The notes: generated by a model not told the origin, from the sequence alone. A DNA stretch of 64,000 bases from Acanthacorydalis orientalis (GCA_034766995.1 CM068315.1:43319318-43383317), one strand, 5' to 3'. Numbered from the stretch's first letter, positions 24,176 to 37,482 are shown. Translations and numbers: made by a program.

Positions 24176-25059
24176 TAAATTGAATTTAAACATGAGTTTT
24201 TTATAGAAAATTAATTATTTATAGGAATGTACCAACTGTGTGAGCTTTTATAAACTTGTGTCTATATGACCATATTTTCAGTCGAAATTTATTTTTATCT
24301 CCTTGTTTTAAATTATCTGATTTCATATTCCTTATTTTTTTGTATAAATATAGTATTATTAATTTTTATTGGAATTATAACACTCAATTCCTTTAATTTA
24401 TGATTTATTTAATTTTTTTTAACAATTTTTCATTATCGTTTTGTTCAGATATGAGGTTTTTAGAGAAAAGTAGAATTAATAGAAAGTTAAATTTCAATGG
24501 TAAACTTTGTTTGAGTTTTGATATTTTTTTTTGGTTGAAAAAATTTAAATATATTTTTTCAAGTTATGTAACAATGAATATATCAGCGACATATGAAAAG
24601 ATAAATATACATAATAAAAAGATTTAAATCGCATTAAACAAAATAAACCCAATTCAATATTTGCTAACCTTATCTTAGAAACGGGGCATGGTATTAAAAT
24701 TATAAGCAATACAATGAAAATAATAAAAATTCTAAATATCAAACAAATAATTAAAAATAATAGGACGATATTTCATCTTTTAAAATTATAAATAACTCCT
24801 TTACTAAAAAGATAGAGCTAAATGCCTCTAAAATTGAAATAAATCCATTTATTTAAGATTATTTAAAGACAACACGCATGCTGAAACTAATTATAAAAAA
24901 TAGAAACTCAACCTGAAGGACAAAAACCATCAAAACAATATTTTTTGTTTTTATTAATAAATTAATGCATTCTACAACACAATTTTTTATCAGAATATTC
25001 AATAATTGAGTTAATAAAAGCTTTCGTGGAGAACTGCAGAGCTTCACTGGCAGATTTTA

Positions 25060-25135
25060 TTAGGTAGGAAAATAATTACGGGTTTTGTTATGAATTTGAA
25101 GGTCATATACTGCAATTATTTGTCTACCAACCTAA
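25060..25135. mobile_element. Family A TIR-only mini-element (76 bp)
   Basis: Starts TTAGGTAGGAAAATAATTAC and ends TTATTTGTCTACCAACCTAA. It consists of little more than the two family A termini joined together, with no HTH sequence. It resembles the ~80 bp MADE1 derivative of human Hsmar1 in size and plan. Confidence 0.85.
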
Positions 25136-25464
25136 TAGAACTGAGATTTTGTTGAGACAGCAAAACAATTTTTACATCTTAATGAAAACTGTAATCCACG
25201 AGACCATGAATATATTCAATCTGTGCGAATCATTCGGTTTTGTAATCAAAACCTATTCTGTGAAGAATCCTGGGGACCTCCGGTTATATAAAAGAATGTT
25301 AGACTAATAGCCTCTGTATTTATCACTTCTTAAATATTTCTAATATATCCACGTTCAATTTTAAAATCGAATATAGCTCCAAATTGTTGACAACACGATC
25401 TAGTCGGTACGAGTTATAAACTTTACGATTGATATTTTATAACATTGCTACAATCATTAAAATA

Positions 25465-26040
25465 TTAGATTGGTAGAATAATAATTGCCGTTTATGTTCT
25501 TCGAATTCATATACATTTTTTAATTTAAATGGTTTTAAGTGGTCCCGAACTATTCGATGACTAAGGACTAACTTTTGTGCAAGCTCTCGAATTATTGTGC
25601 GTAGTTCTGATTCAACTAACGCCTTCAGTTGGTCATTATGAACTAAAAAAACGCCCGTAACCTACTATATCTTCAAGGCTCTCGTCCCCAACTCGAAATT
25701 TTTGGAACCCCCGTACGTTCCTTACCAGTATCCTAACCAACTCGTTTAGTTTACGAGCAGTTGCTGCTACTTTACCGCCCGTTTTGAACTCATAAATAAA
25801 AAAGTTGCTAAATAATAAATGTAAATTTTGCTCTTCTTTGGTTTTTTTCCATCTTTAATTCAATAACTCAATTTGAAGCAAAATTATTAATAAAACCAAA
25901 GTCGATGTTATCAGAATACAGACCGAAAGTGCCATTTAAAATGATATTAACATAAACACTATTAAATGACATATTTTTTTAAAAAAATTAAGGTAAGTAT
26001 TAGAAAAACAAAAACCGAAATTATTTTCCTATCAACCTAA
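25465..26040 (-). mobile_element. Family A mariner derivative, copy 8
   Basis: Complete ends TTAGATTGGTAGAATAATAA and TCCTATCAACCTAA, 576 bp. The HTH half on the minus strand is broken by indels; the shared deletion junction is present. Confidence 0.87.
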
Positions 26041-26277
26041 TAGCATAATGAACGATTTATTGGCATAGGTTGTCCAACAGTGGATTATTATACATTTTGA
26101 TTAGTTTGGCACATTTCCATAGTTTGTATCATCTTCAAAGTATGAGCATCAGAAATGTAACTTAATTAAATCATTAATTTTATATCTGTAATTTTAATTC
26201 TAATTATTTTTGATTCCACACTATCTTTTAACAGCTTTCCTGTTATTAATATTTGTTTTTTGTTTTATTTTTCATTT

Positions 26278-26279
<2 letters not shown>

Positions 26280-26333
<54 letters not shown>
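26280..26333. repeat. (TA)n array
   Basis: Perfect TA repeat of 54 bp. Confidence 0.97.
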
Positions 26334-26341
<8 letters not shown>

Positions 26342-26689
26342 ATTGTAGTTCATTTGTGAAATTGGAAAAAAATATAATTGGATTCCTTTTTATTAATATA
26401 CGTAGAATTATTCTAGTTAATGATAATCATTGTTTCTAGTATAAATTTCTAATTATTATTATTTTTTTAATAAACCTCTTCAATGAGAACATTGTAGTAT
26501 TTAATCAAACAATTGAAATAGCAAAATGTATATGTTTTAATCATCATTCAAATGAAAATGTATTTATATTTTAAATTCTTCATATATTTAGTGAAAGAAG
26601 GAAGTGTAATCTGATAAACGTTTCGAATATCCTTGTACAAGAGTACAAAAACTTAATTAATAATAAAACGTAAATCAGAGCACATTTCA

Positions 26690-27170
26690 CTATTAAAAAT
26701 TCAACAGAGAACATCCTACATGGATCCAACAAACATTACGCTCTCCAGAATATTGTTTTAATAAATAACACGCCCGTTGAAGAATCGCATTTTATTAAAC
26801 GTCATGCTCGTACAGATGATCTGTATCATTTGCACCTGTGCCTTCAGCACCTTCCTGTTTTATAACCACGCTAAACGAAAATGCAACATAGTTGGTGTAA
26901 ACTTTGACTCGTGTGAATATGTATGCTAGATAATGGCATCGACGTAGCCATAGCAGAATTAATTGTCGGCAGCGTTGTGTATGTTCCCATATCCTTAAAG
27001 TGGGAGTGGAGTTTGCGGTTCCGTCAATATAATATACATCTTTGTTAGAAACGTGTGTTAGTTTCACTATTGTTTAATATCATAATTTGAAATTGAAATT
27101 TCATACGAGTCGGTGTGTAACAAAATGTTTGAAGCTTAAAGCATACACGGTTCGAGTCTATAAGAATTTA
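26690..27170. other. Less AT-rich intronic island
   Basis: Non-repetitive, with CpG words. A 90-codon open frame on the minus strand (26795-27067) shows no recognisable domain and is not supported by splice sites. Function unknown. Confidence 0.25.
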
Positions 27171-27336
27171 AGTCAGAGTAAATATTATTCGAAGTATTGT
27201 AAGTACGTTTTGTTGAAATTACACAACATAACAATGTTATGAGTTAAAATCTAATTAAATATTTATTTACAAAATGTGTTTTATAAGAACATAATATAGT
27301 ATTATAAAGATAATAACTAGTAAAATGGAAATAGTA

Positions 27337-27950
27337 TTAGGTGTAAAAATGAATTTTATGTCTTTGAATTGAACCGTTTATAACTTTTTTCTAAATGAAA
27401 ATATTCAATTATTGTGTTAAGATTTTGAAGTACTAATCTTGACATTTAAAAATACTATATACTTTAGTCAATCAATTGGTATAACCTCATAAAAAAGTAA
27501 TGAACATGATTGTATTCAAAAAAGAGCATATTAGCTATAAAATAGTGGAAGAGATCCGAAAATCTATTATGACTTCATCGATTCAAAGCCGCCATCCTAT
27601 TTTCGATAAAAGATTCATCAATTATCTAACAAATGGAACAAAGTACTATAAAATAATGAGAAATGTTTTGAGGATTGAAAGATTTCAGTTGAAAAAAATG
27701 GTGTCGAAACCGCGGGAATAAGTGCTGTAGTTTTTGGGAAAGGTATTGTAGCGCATAAAACATACAAAAATTTTAATACTTTGAAACAGGCCCTAAAATT
27801 CATCACGACTGCATCGAACCAGAGCCGACATCTTTTTTTCGAAAAAATGACAAAATAATGGAGGATATTTTGAGGATGGAAATATATTCCCTTTTTCCGT
27901 AAATATTCATTTTCTATTAAAAAAGACACTAAATTAATTTGTACACCTAA
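27337..27950 (+). mobile_element. Family C mariner derivative with internal duplication
   Basis: Perfectly placed ends TTAGGTGTAAAAATGAATTT and AAATTAATTTGTACACCTAA with TA on both sides (27335-27336, 27951-27952). The inside holds two partial copies of the N-terminal-to-tail segment: one at about 27500-27690 (EEIRKSIMTSSIQ, IFDKRFINYLTNG) and one at about 27690-27890. This suggests an internal duplication after the catalytic core was lost. Confidence 0.85.
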
Positions 27951-28239
27951 TATTTATAAAGTTTAACTTTGAAAACCAATTACTCACGTGTATTAAATGC
28001 GTTAAGGAAATTATTTTTGTAAAGGAGAAATGATTAAAATAATTCACAGATAAAACTAATATTTCATAATACAAGAATTCCTGAAATATTTTAGAAACAA
28101 CAGTTATTATTTCTTACAGTTTTTAGCAAGTATTAATATTTCAATTTTTCAATATATTCAGAATTGAAGATAGAATAAATAATTAATATACAAGATGTGA
28201 ATATCAATTTCTACAATTGAGCTATATATGTGTCTATAC

Positions 28240-28242
<3 letters not shown>

Positions 28243-28279
<37 letters not shown>
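28243..28279. repeat. (TA)n array
   Basis: TA repeat of 37 bp. Confidence 0.95.
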
Positions 28280-28284
<5 letters not shown>

Positions 28285-28530
28285 AGATATTTATATATAG
28301 AAAATCAATACCAGTCATCAAATGATTGACTACAAACAAAATGTAATAAGATTTAAATTCACAGGTGTTTGATATTAAATAATTGGTTTTGAATAAGTTT
28401 ATACACGAATTGTTCTGATATGAAGACATAGTGTATGTTCTCTGTCACCACCTGCAAGAATAACGTAAACTGTTCATAACTTGGTTCAAACCAAGTTTTA
28501 TATACATAAATGTACATTCACGCACACTTA

Positions 28531-28535
28531 TATAC

Positions 28536-28588
<53 letters not shown>

Positions 28589-28618
28589 CATATATACATA
28601 CATATATACATACATATA

Positions 28619-28673
<55 letters not shown>
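28531..28673. repeat. Compound (TA)n with CATACATATATA tandem units
   Basis: TA blocks flank a central region in which CATACATATATA repeats four times: a second-order tandem repeat. Confidence 0.95.
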
Positions 28674-28678
<5 letters not shown>

Positions 28679-28884
28679 TCATGCATATACATATATTGCG
28701 AAGTTCAGATTATATGTCGTAAAATTTACACCGCATAACTTTTATGAAGCATCACAATAAACGCATAAAACCCATATATAAATTTTGTTATAAATTTCTA
28801 CTACGTTTCGGTTATTTTAATAATTAGTTGCGGAGACGAGTTTTTTATGAAACTTTTACATTGAAACTATTTACTATTATATTC

Positions 28885-28888
<4 letters not shown>

Positions 28889-28924
<36 letters not shown>
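28889..28924. repeat. (TA)n array
   Basis: TA repeat of 36 bp. Confidence 0.95.
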
Positions 28925-28926
<2 letters not shown>

Positions 28927-29303
28927 GTTCTACAAAAAAGTTGAAATTTTTATTATCTTCATTAGCTTATTTAATATTTTATTCTACATAAAGAAATAAC
29001 TAGAATATTTATTTCAATAAAAGTTGTAGTTATTTTTATGTTTCGAATGAAATTATTTGGACTTTTCTTTGAACTAAATATGTATTATATAAATAAATGT
29101 ATTCTCTGGAACCAATCTTTATAATTATGTCATTATATGAAATCTTTTGTTTCTGGAATCAGTTCATGGATCTCATAAAGATTCATGAAATGATATATAT
29201 ATATATATATATATAAATTTAAAAAAAATCACATTTGTTGATTTTTTATGTATTATCTTTTTATATAATTAAAGTTAAGATTACAAGTTAATAAGTTAAA
29301 TTA

Positions 29304-29878
29304 CTAGGTTGGTAAAAAAATAATTGCGGTTTTTGTTTTCTGCATTCTAACATTATTTTTTTATGAAATTGCCATTTTATCTTGTTTATGTTAATATCAT
29401 TTTAAAGTGCATTTTTTGGTCTGTATTTTGGTAACATTGACTTTGGTTTTATTATTAATTTTCATTCAAATTAAGCTATTGAATTAAAGATGAAAACGAA
29501 GTAAATAAGAGCAATTTTATGTATGAGTTGAAAACTCGTGGTAAAACAGCAGAAACTGTTCATAAACTTAACGATACTTTTTGTGTGGGTACTGTTAAAT
29601 AACGTAAGGTGCAATGGTGGTTCCAAAAATTTCGTGCTGAGGATGAAAGCCTTGAAGATGAAGAAGTTCGTGGACGTCGTTCTTCAGTTCATAACGAACA
29701 TCTAAAGGAGTTAGTTACTCGTAAATGAGAACCACGCACAAAAATCGATAGCGAACACAAAAGTTTGGCGTTAGTCATCTAACCGTTCTGGATCACTTAA
29801 AACTAATAGGAAAGTCAAAAAAGCGACATGTATATGAATTTATAGGTCATTAATCGTAATTATTTTGCTACCAACTAA
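29304..29878 (+). mobile_element. Family A mariner derivative, copy 9
   Basis: Ends CTAGGTTGGTAAAAAAATAA and TTTTGCTACCAACTAA, 575 bp. The HTH half is readable but interrupted by stops; the junction after the HTH is as in copies 1-3 and 8. Confidence 0.86.
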
Positions 29879-30021
29879 TAAATAATAAATGTTATGATTA
29901 CAAGTTAGTAAGTTAAAATATTAAACATATTACAAAATTTTCTTTATACAAATCGACAATAATCAATAATTATTTTTTTATTAAAGACAATTTTAAAAAA
30001 AAGGTTTAATTTTTATACTAG

Positions 30022-30180
30022 GTGGCTTTGTCTCCGGCTTGCTGCGCTTGGCAACCCTCTAAAATTATCTTTAAAAAATAATTTAACAGAAGAATAAAAC
30101 GTTAAACCAATCAAAACAAAGACCACGTAACTATATCAACCAATCAGAGAACGAATAAAACGTACGTATACCGACGGGAC
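30022..30180 (+). repeat. Dispersed repeat: ACTAGGTGGCTTTG head with AACCAATCAGA block
   Basis: Begins with a GC-richer hairpin-prone head (GGCTTTGTCTCCGGCTTGC), similar to 49975-50066 (inverse) and weakly to 2925-2970, and goes on to ATATCAACCAATCAGAGAACG, shared with 22412-22440. Possibly a Helitron-type terminus; not proven. Confidence 0.4.
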
Positions 30181-30501
30181 CCCTTTTTAGTTATCGAAAG
30201 ATTCATTTATGTTTGTAAAGGCAGTTTACATTTCTTGAAAAAATCTTTGATTAGAATAGTTATAGAAGTGTTTTTTCTTTCTATTACATTCTTACAAAGA
30301 CCTATTTCAGATATTATTTTTTAAAAAACATTTTTCAAAAGATTTTTTTATTTTTTATACAAAATAAACAATCAGTTACGTAATTTGATTGTCCATTCAT
30401 TCATTTTGAGGAAATTGAAAGTTTTTTAAAATTATTTGTTTGTTTTATATATTTTTTTTGGATAAATTATATGCTCACTATGAATATAAAATAAACGGAT
30501 T

Positions 30502-30502
<1 letters not shown>

Positions 30503-30548
<46 letters not shown>

Positions 30549-30567
30549 GTATATATATATATATATT
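30503..30567. repeat. (TA)n array
   Basis: TA repeat with one CG interruption. Confidence 0.96.
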
Positions 30568-31193
30568 AAATTTAATTTATTCAAAAAGAAGATAATTTAA
30601 AACAAACAATACTAAATATGATCAGCTCGCCATCAGAAAATATAAGATGATATTTTAATTTTCATTATTCTGTAAAAAAATAATTAGAAATTAATTCTAG
30701 CACATACTAATTCTTTTACAAACATTAATTTTTAATAAAAAAATATATAAGTACTAAATATGTTTAAAACCATTTACGAAAAACGTTCTACCTTCTTTTT
30801 CTTGTATATAATAATAAACATTTGAGTACAATTTGTTTTATTGACTGATATTAAGGCCATTATTTTATTTTTATAACAAATATGATATTTAGACACTAAT
30901 AAAAATATCGTTGTTATAAAAAAAAACTTTATATATGCTCGTATCGTTGTAAAAATATTTAAAATTCGTACAAAAAATAAAACAACAATCAAACTGAAGA
31001 TAAACACTACATTATTATACAATTTTTTTGCGAATATGTAAGAGACGGTACGGATAAACTGTTTGTTTATGTGAAAAATGCTAGAGAAAGAACTTAAAAT
31101 ACATAAATTTTATGATAAACATAACTGGTAAATGTGTAAATTCTCATTCACATATTTTGTATTTCAAGTATATAAAAAGTGTCGCTATATACA

Positions 31194-31195
<2 letters not shown>

Positions 31196-31232
<37 letters not shown>
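31196..31232. repeat. (TA)n array
   Basis: TA repeat of 37 bp. Confidence 0.95.
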
Positions 31233-31235
<3 letters not shown>

Positions 31236-31284
31236 ATATTTTCTAAGAAAACTACGGATTCATTTTTTCAGTCGTACGTCCTTT

Positions 31285-31465
31285 CCCTCAGGATACTGAT
31301 CCTTACACGCAAAGTGACGCGTCTCAACGGAAATGCCGTCTGACAGCCAGATGTCACGCGTTCAATTCCCGCTGTGGCTTCAGGGCACTGACAGGTTGAA
31401 CCCGACACACCTGAGAAACGGAGACCCACTTTAAAATAGAATTCTTGCCGTGAAAATTGCATGTC
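31285..31465 (+). mobile_element. Possible tRNA-derived SINE fragment
   Basis: GC-richer block in which GCGTTCAATTCCCGC resembles a pol III B box and T arm, followed by a TGTGGC acceptor-like end. About 45 bp upstream, GACGCGTCTCAACGG sits where an A box would be. It continues into GGGCACTGACAGGTTGAACC and ends without an obvious poly-A tail. No cloverleaf can be completed because the 5' acceptor strand does not pair, so this is not a working tRNA gene. Confidence 0.45.
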
Positions 31466-31744
31466 GATTATAGAGACGGTTTTTCTTTTGTGTATCGTCT
31501 TGTTTTCTGATTTTTTTTTGTCGGAAACCTTTCACGATATCAACTCGTTTTCATTCTTGTCAGCCTGTTTTTTATTTATTTTATTTCTTTGATTCCTTTC
31601 TGATTTCAAATTGAAAGGACGAACAAATCAGTGTTTATTGAATTATTTGATTTTTTTAGTTTTTTTTTGTAGATCTAGATTTGACTGATATTTAGATTTG
31701 AAAAACTGTAAAATAATTTTTCTAACATGCAGATATTATGCAAT

Positions 31745-31825
31745 ATATAATAAAAACCCATATTTCTCGTCACTTTGTCCGCAAGAGAAAGTCCATGGTG
31801 ACGAGAAATCGCTTTTATAAAGAAA
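31745..31825 (+). repeat. Repeat with 12 bp stem around ATTTCTCGTCAC
   Basis: ATTTCTCGTCAC and GTGACGAGAAAT form a perfect 12 bp stem. The left part (AAAAACCCATATTTCTCG through TCACTTTGTCCGC) recurs in inverse orientation at 57885-57940. Confidence 0.7.
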
Positions 31826-32185
31826 ACGAGAGGTAACGAGGTTGGTAGCAATTTGTATTTGGGAATGCCTGTGATAAAAGGAAATAATCCTAGTAATATG
31901 ATAAGTGGAAAAGTTCTTGATGTATATTATACTTATAATGTATTTTATGAAGTATATGTTCATTTGACATTTGCTGGTAGTTATACTGAATGAGCTTGAA
32001 TGTAAATGTGTCGGGATGGGTGAGATTTTGTTTGCTTGGTGGACTTTTTCCCACGTCCTCTGTGTGATGTATATATGAAATAAATGTATTAAAAGGTGAA
32101 TATTGTTTTTTATTTAATTTTTGGTTTCAAGAATTGGTATACTATATTGGTATATTGATATACTACTGTTAAGATATAATAGGGC

Positions 32186-32347
32186 TTGATAGACTATGAC
32201 CAGGACGTTGTTTCTGATGTTATGGGTCATGATGATCGTATAGAGTTGTGTTGCTTTTTGTATGGAAATAAATTGAGAAATAAAATCGTTTTATCCAAAA
32301 AAACGGTGTTAAACTGGCTTTTTAGTATACTTATCAAACGACCCTCG
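32186..32347 (+). mobile_element. Family B mariner, 3' end fragment
   Basis: Ends ACTTATCAAACGACCCTCG with TA at 32348. The preceding AAAAAACGGTGTTAAACTGG matches the same position in the 51626-52479 copy. The 5' limit is uncertain. Confidence 0.7.
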
Positions 32348-33350
32348 TATATCAAATTTTTAATAAATCAGAAATTGCTGGTTTTCAAAACTCAGCTCAA
32401 AAAAAGTAGTTTCTAAGTTTAAATTTAGACCTTTGACTAGTATTTGCCTCTCTTATAACTTTTTACTATTACTAACTACTTTTACTATTTAAAAAAATTA
32501 AATATTTAAGAAGTTCAAATTCGACTCGTTTTATTAGAAATTGTATTTTTAAAACAAACTGAAAGAGTTGAAAATTGTGCTTATCTACCTTGAAAGCTAG
32601 TGATTAATTTTTACAGAGATTATTTAAAACTATCACGCTTAATTTTTTTTAATATTCGAACAGATAAATAATTAAACGAACAAAATACTTGTTCTAGTTA
32701 TATTTTCAAATTAATAAAGAAAAACAGATTATTTAGAAGTTTTTTCAGTGTATGAAATCAATTATTGATTGAGTTTTAAAACATAAATACGTTGAAAAAT
32801 ATTTTAAAGTAATAAAATAGAACATGTAATTTTTTCTATTTCTTTACATTTTAAATTGAAAATGTCTATAAACGCATAGATTCGAATAAAGTCTTACAAA
32901 AAGGTTATTAAAATCCTAATGAAAACATTTATTATGATTTACATGTCTGATAATACTTGTAGGGCGTCTGAACAAAAATACGATCGTATTTTAAATTGAA
33001 AATCGTAAAAAAACGTTCATAACGAATTCAATCTTATAGCAAACTAGAAAAATCAACAGGAAATTAAACATGTCAAAATCTGTAGTACGTACTCTAATAT
33101 TTACAGTTTTAAATCCAGTTCAAATCAAATGCTGCACTTCAATTTATTTTTCTTCTAGCTAGTTCTATAAATGACTTTTAATACTATTCGTATGGTTATA
33201 AAAATTGTACATTGCTTTTTTCTCAAATACAGTCACGGTAAAAACGTAAAATTATTTTTGTGTAGCAATGTTGGGTTTTAAAGAGTATTAAATTATATAT
33301 GTACTTTTATTTGAACTCCTATATTTTTTAAAAGGAGTACATTTATACCT

Positions 33351-33385
33351 ATATATATATATAATATATATATATATATAATATT

Positions 33386-33430
<45 letters not shown>

Positions 33431-33494
33431 TATAATATATATATATATAATATTATATATATATAATATATATATAATATATAATATATATATA

Positions 33495-33537
<43 letters not shown>

Positions 33538-33558
33538 CATATATATATATAATATATA
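33351..33558. repeat. 208 bp (TA)n array with AATAT phase breaks
   Basis: TA repeat broken at least a dozen times by an extra A or T (TATAATATAT, TAATATTATAT), unlike the uninterrupted arrays elsewhere. Confidence 0.97.
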
Positions 33559-33716
33559 CTGTTCTCGATACTGTTCTAGAATTATTATTTAAAAATGAAC
33601 ACTACATATCAATTTGAGAAATATATTCATTCAAAATTTAAATGTAATTCTAATCACCAAGTACACTTTTGTGTTTCATATATCTTCATTGAGTTTTTAT
33701 ATAAGTATATTTATCT

Positions 33717-33738
33717 TTCGCTCTATCTATCTATCTAC

Positions 33739-33774
<36 letters not shown>

Positions 33775-33794
33775 ATGTATGTATGTATGTATGT
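33717..33794. repeat. TCTA / (TA)n / TATG compound repeat
   Basis: CTATCTATCTA, then TA, then TATG units. Confidence 0.95.
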
Positions 33795-34324
33795 GGTGTA
33801 TAACTAAGTAATTTATGGTGATGACACTGTTTCATGTAGCTGTCAGTCAATACATACACATCAGAATTAATAATTGAAAACTGATTGATTCTAGCAATCA
33901 ATTACATGAAGATTTACTTAAAAATATATATTATTTTAAAATTTGAAAATATTTTTAACAAGCTTGTTTTATCGTAAAATATGATATTAACAATATAAAT
34001 AAATTATATTCGATGGAAAAGTTTGATTATCAATTATAAAACTTTTTAATTTACACACATATGTATATATATATATAAAGAAAGAGAGAATACATAAACT
34101 GAAGATAAACAAATCACAAATTCCGTAAACAGTGTAGGAATACAAAACTATTGAATTATTGTTTAATTTATTATTTAATTATTCTTTATTAGTTTTGATT
34201 ATTAGCATTGAATTATAATTTAGCAATGTATAAATATTATTTTCTTTGTTAAGCATACACAAATATTAAGATAAAAAAATAGTATTTTTTCGTCATATCG
34301 AATTTCAATTAATTCATATGTCAA

Positions 34325-34482
34325 GGGATTTATAATAAAACTAAAGTCGATATAACCAAATACAGATTGAAAAATGCACTTTGAATTGATATTCATATGA
34401 ACACGATGAAATGACACTTTCATTGAAAAAGTTAAGCTTAGAATTTAGAAAAATAAACGCTTTTATTTTCCCATCAATCTAA
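34325..34482 (-). mobile_element. Family A mariner, terminal fragment (copy 10)
   Basis: Leader-side sequence from AATAAAACTAAAGTCGATA to the end TTTTCCCATCAATCTAA. The HTH half and the other TIR are missing. Confidence 0.75.
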
Positions 34483-34589
34483 TACTTTTATGTTTTATAA
34501 ATTAATTTGAAATCCAGTAGAATTAAAATGACATTTTTTGTATTTTCTTTCACAGATAACTCCCTCACTCACCATAAATCATTTTTTAA

Positions 34590-34850
34590 TCAAAAATTCT
34601 CAATAAATGATTATTAATTATATTCGGTTATTGGTTATTTTATTTTATTTTTGGTTATTGACATTTTGGTTATTAAGTATTTCATTGACGATTCCCTCAT
34701 CATCAGACAACTAAGGTACAGAGAAATGATTTTTAATAGATTTTTCTGTACCTTAACTTTCTGAAAACGATGGAATTGATATCGAAATTGGTTCATGTTT
34801 TAATAAATGTCATTATTTTTATAATATTTTCTAGTGAATTATTTGTTTTC
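34590..34850. repeat. AT foldback element, both arms
   Basis: Forward arm ends CAACTAAGGTACAGAGAAAT and reverse arm begins TTTTTCTGTACCTTAACTTT; the tips are clean reverse complements separated by about 15 bp. The forward arm also contains an extra duplicated TTGGTTATT stretch (34624-34676). Confidence 0.8.
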
Positions 34851-36381
34851 ATATTTTTATTATATATTTTTTGTGCTTTTTATTTTTTTTGAAAAGACTA
34901 CAAAAGTTAATAAATAATAAATCATCTCTTACTCAAATTATTTTTCTAACTCAAAATTACAAAAATATATAATTGTTAATTATTTTCGTAATTGAATTAC
35001 TTAAAAATAATAATTAAAATGAAAGTAATATATACTTCCTTAGGTATTATTTTATTTTAAGAATAATCAATTTATACAGTGTTTATTGATAAAAATAATA
35101 TAGTTTAAAATATATTGAAAATATTTTAAAAATATGAAATGATTATTACAAAAAGTATAAAGATATTACACTAGCATGCAATAAACATTGTAATCCAATT
35201 AAATCGTAAGAAACAAATAATATTCTAGTAAGAAATGTAATTAAAATAAAAAAAAATTAAAAGGTTTTTCTAAACAAACAATTTATTGAATGTACGTATT
35301 CCAATGTCTATTCGTATAAAGTGTAATTAAAAATTATTTTCGTGAGAGCTATATTGGTTTTTTATTTAGATGAACAGTACTTTATAACATCTTCAGTTTT
35401 TTTTAAAAAGAAACATTTTAATATAATCGTCTTCGAATATTTGATAATCATCCAAGTTTGTCGAAATTAATACCGAATAATTTAATTAAAAATTTTAATT
35501 GAAAAAGATAAAGTAATTTCTGTATTCTTACGTCTAGTAATTAAAACATTTATCTAGAGATTATACTTCATTTTTTTTAAAAAAAAACATTTTATCGAGT
35601 TACAAATATTTTTTTAAATAATTTTTAATTTTGAAAACACTTTTAAATATTTAAAGCGAATTCAAGTGTTTTAACTTGTAGAAAACTATCGGAAATTTTC
35701 AACAGTATTTATTTTTTCATTTTATAATTATTTTCATTTTCTAATTAATGTTTACACTGGTTCAACTTCTTAAGATTTCTTTTTTTTAATATTTCTGTGT
35801 TATTAATAGGTTTAAATTCTAGGTGCTGTGGGTAAATTCAGTTTTAAAAATTAATTATTCACTTATTTCCCAAATCACAAAATGTTTTTCTAAATAAAAA
35901 CGTTCAATAACTGAGTATTGATCTTATTTGATGTCAAATCAATTATGTGACTGAAAAATTCATTTCTGAAATTAGTTTAGACACTCATGAAACAATTTGA
36001 TATAATTAAATTATTTAAAAAACCTACCCAAGGATAATAAACAAATTAAAATAAAAATAGATTGAGAGATTATATTCATACGATTGAAAAATCAATATAA
36101 GGTCTAACATTTTTTCAATTAAACTTCAATCAGATATAAAAAAATAAACGTTTGAATTGTTGGAATAAACTCTAATATTTTCAGATTATTCAGATATTTT
36201 TCAAATTCTTACTTTATATTATTTTCGTGTTTAGTTTACATTTGTTACACAAACTTGACATAAATTCTGTTTCAACACTTTCAACTAACTGAATTTTTAA
36301 TCATTTATCCAAAGTCTGCACATAAATGTCTGCTGTAAAAAGAGTAAATTAAAATAATGTTTATTTTAGTTTTTCATATTT

Positions 36382-36401
36382 TCTCTCTCTCTCTCTCTCT
36401 A

Positions 36402-36446
<45 letters not shown>

Positions 36447-36450
36447 GTAT
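36382..36450. repeat. (CT)n (TA)n compound array
   Basis: CT repeat passing into TA with two G interruptions. Confidence 0.95.
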
Positions 36451-37012
36451 ACAATGTGTTATTCAGTTTTAATTAACAGTTTTTATTTCTGAAATATTTT
36501 CAAAAATAGTAATTAAATTTTTATGTTAGATTGATGTGACTTTAGTAAAGTGAAAAAATGTATCATTTCAAGCTTTCTTTTTATTCATTTATATGCAAAG
36601 AAATATAGTATTAAAATAAAATAAAATTCAAATAAATGACATTATTTTCCAGTAATTTCATTATTTTTTTTCTACGAGGAATAGCATTTAAGAAGTCGAA
36701 TATTGTAAATAATTGCCAAGAAAATAAACATATCTATAAAATGGAGTTGAAAAAATTTGTAAGGGGTTAAAATTTATGTATACATTACAGATGATTAAAT
36801 TAATTTTTTTATCCTTTTGGTCTTGGTTCTTATGAATTATTTATGCAATAATTTGCTATAATTAATTTTAGCTTCTGAATATGTTTCAGAAATCTTAATC
36901 TTCCTTTTCGATTTTTGTTGAATTTCAAAATCCTTGATTCCTTTTGAATACATTTAAAATGCTTTTAGATCAGTTTTAATAATTTACTCTTGTTTCCTCT
37001 CGTTCTCTTTCC

Positions 37013-37079
<67 letters not shown>

Positions 37080-37482
37080 AAAAGATAGAGAAAGATATAC
37101 AAATGAACCTAAATCTAGTTAAAATGTAATTAAAAATTATTAGTTTTTGAAACTTAACATAAAAGGAATGGTTTATATATATAATTTCTCTGTCTTTCTC
37201 TGTCTCTCTCTCTATATATATATGTATGTATATGTATACATACTCTCTCTCTCTATATATATATATATTATGCGTATGTATATATTATATATATATAAAC
37301 AGACAGAGAAAGATATATAAAGATAAAATTAAAATTATATATATATACATATATACTAAATAAAAGAGACAGAGAAAGATGTATAAATTGACCTAAACCT
37401 ACTTAAAATATAAACAAAATTCATTAATTTTTGAAACTGACAAGAAAATGAATGGTTTGTATATATACTTTCTCTCTCTCTG

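Noticed and set aside
28531..28673. CRISPR-like spaced repeat
   Set aside because: Units are plain CATACATATATA microsatellite without unique spacers, and this is a eukaryotic intron.
28445..28738. Overlapping open frames of 60-85 codons on both strands
   Set aside because: They encode only Tyr/Ile/His repeats from TA and CATA arrays. The same applies to all frames made of alternating Ile-Tyr in this window.
31285..31465. Functional tRNA gene
   Set aside because: The acceptor stem cannot be paired and the A box is weak; at most a SINE head.
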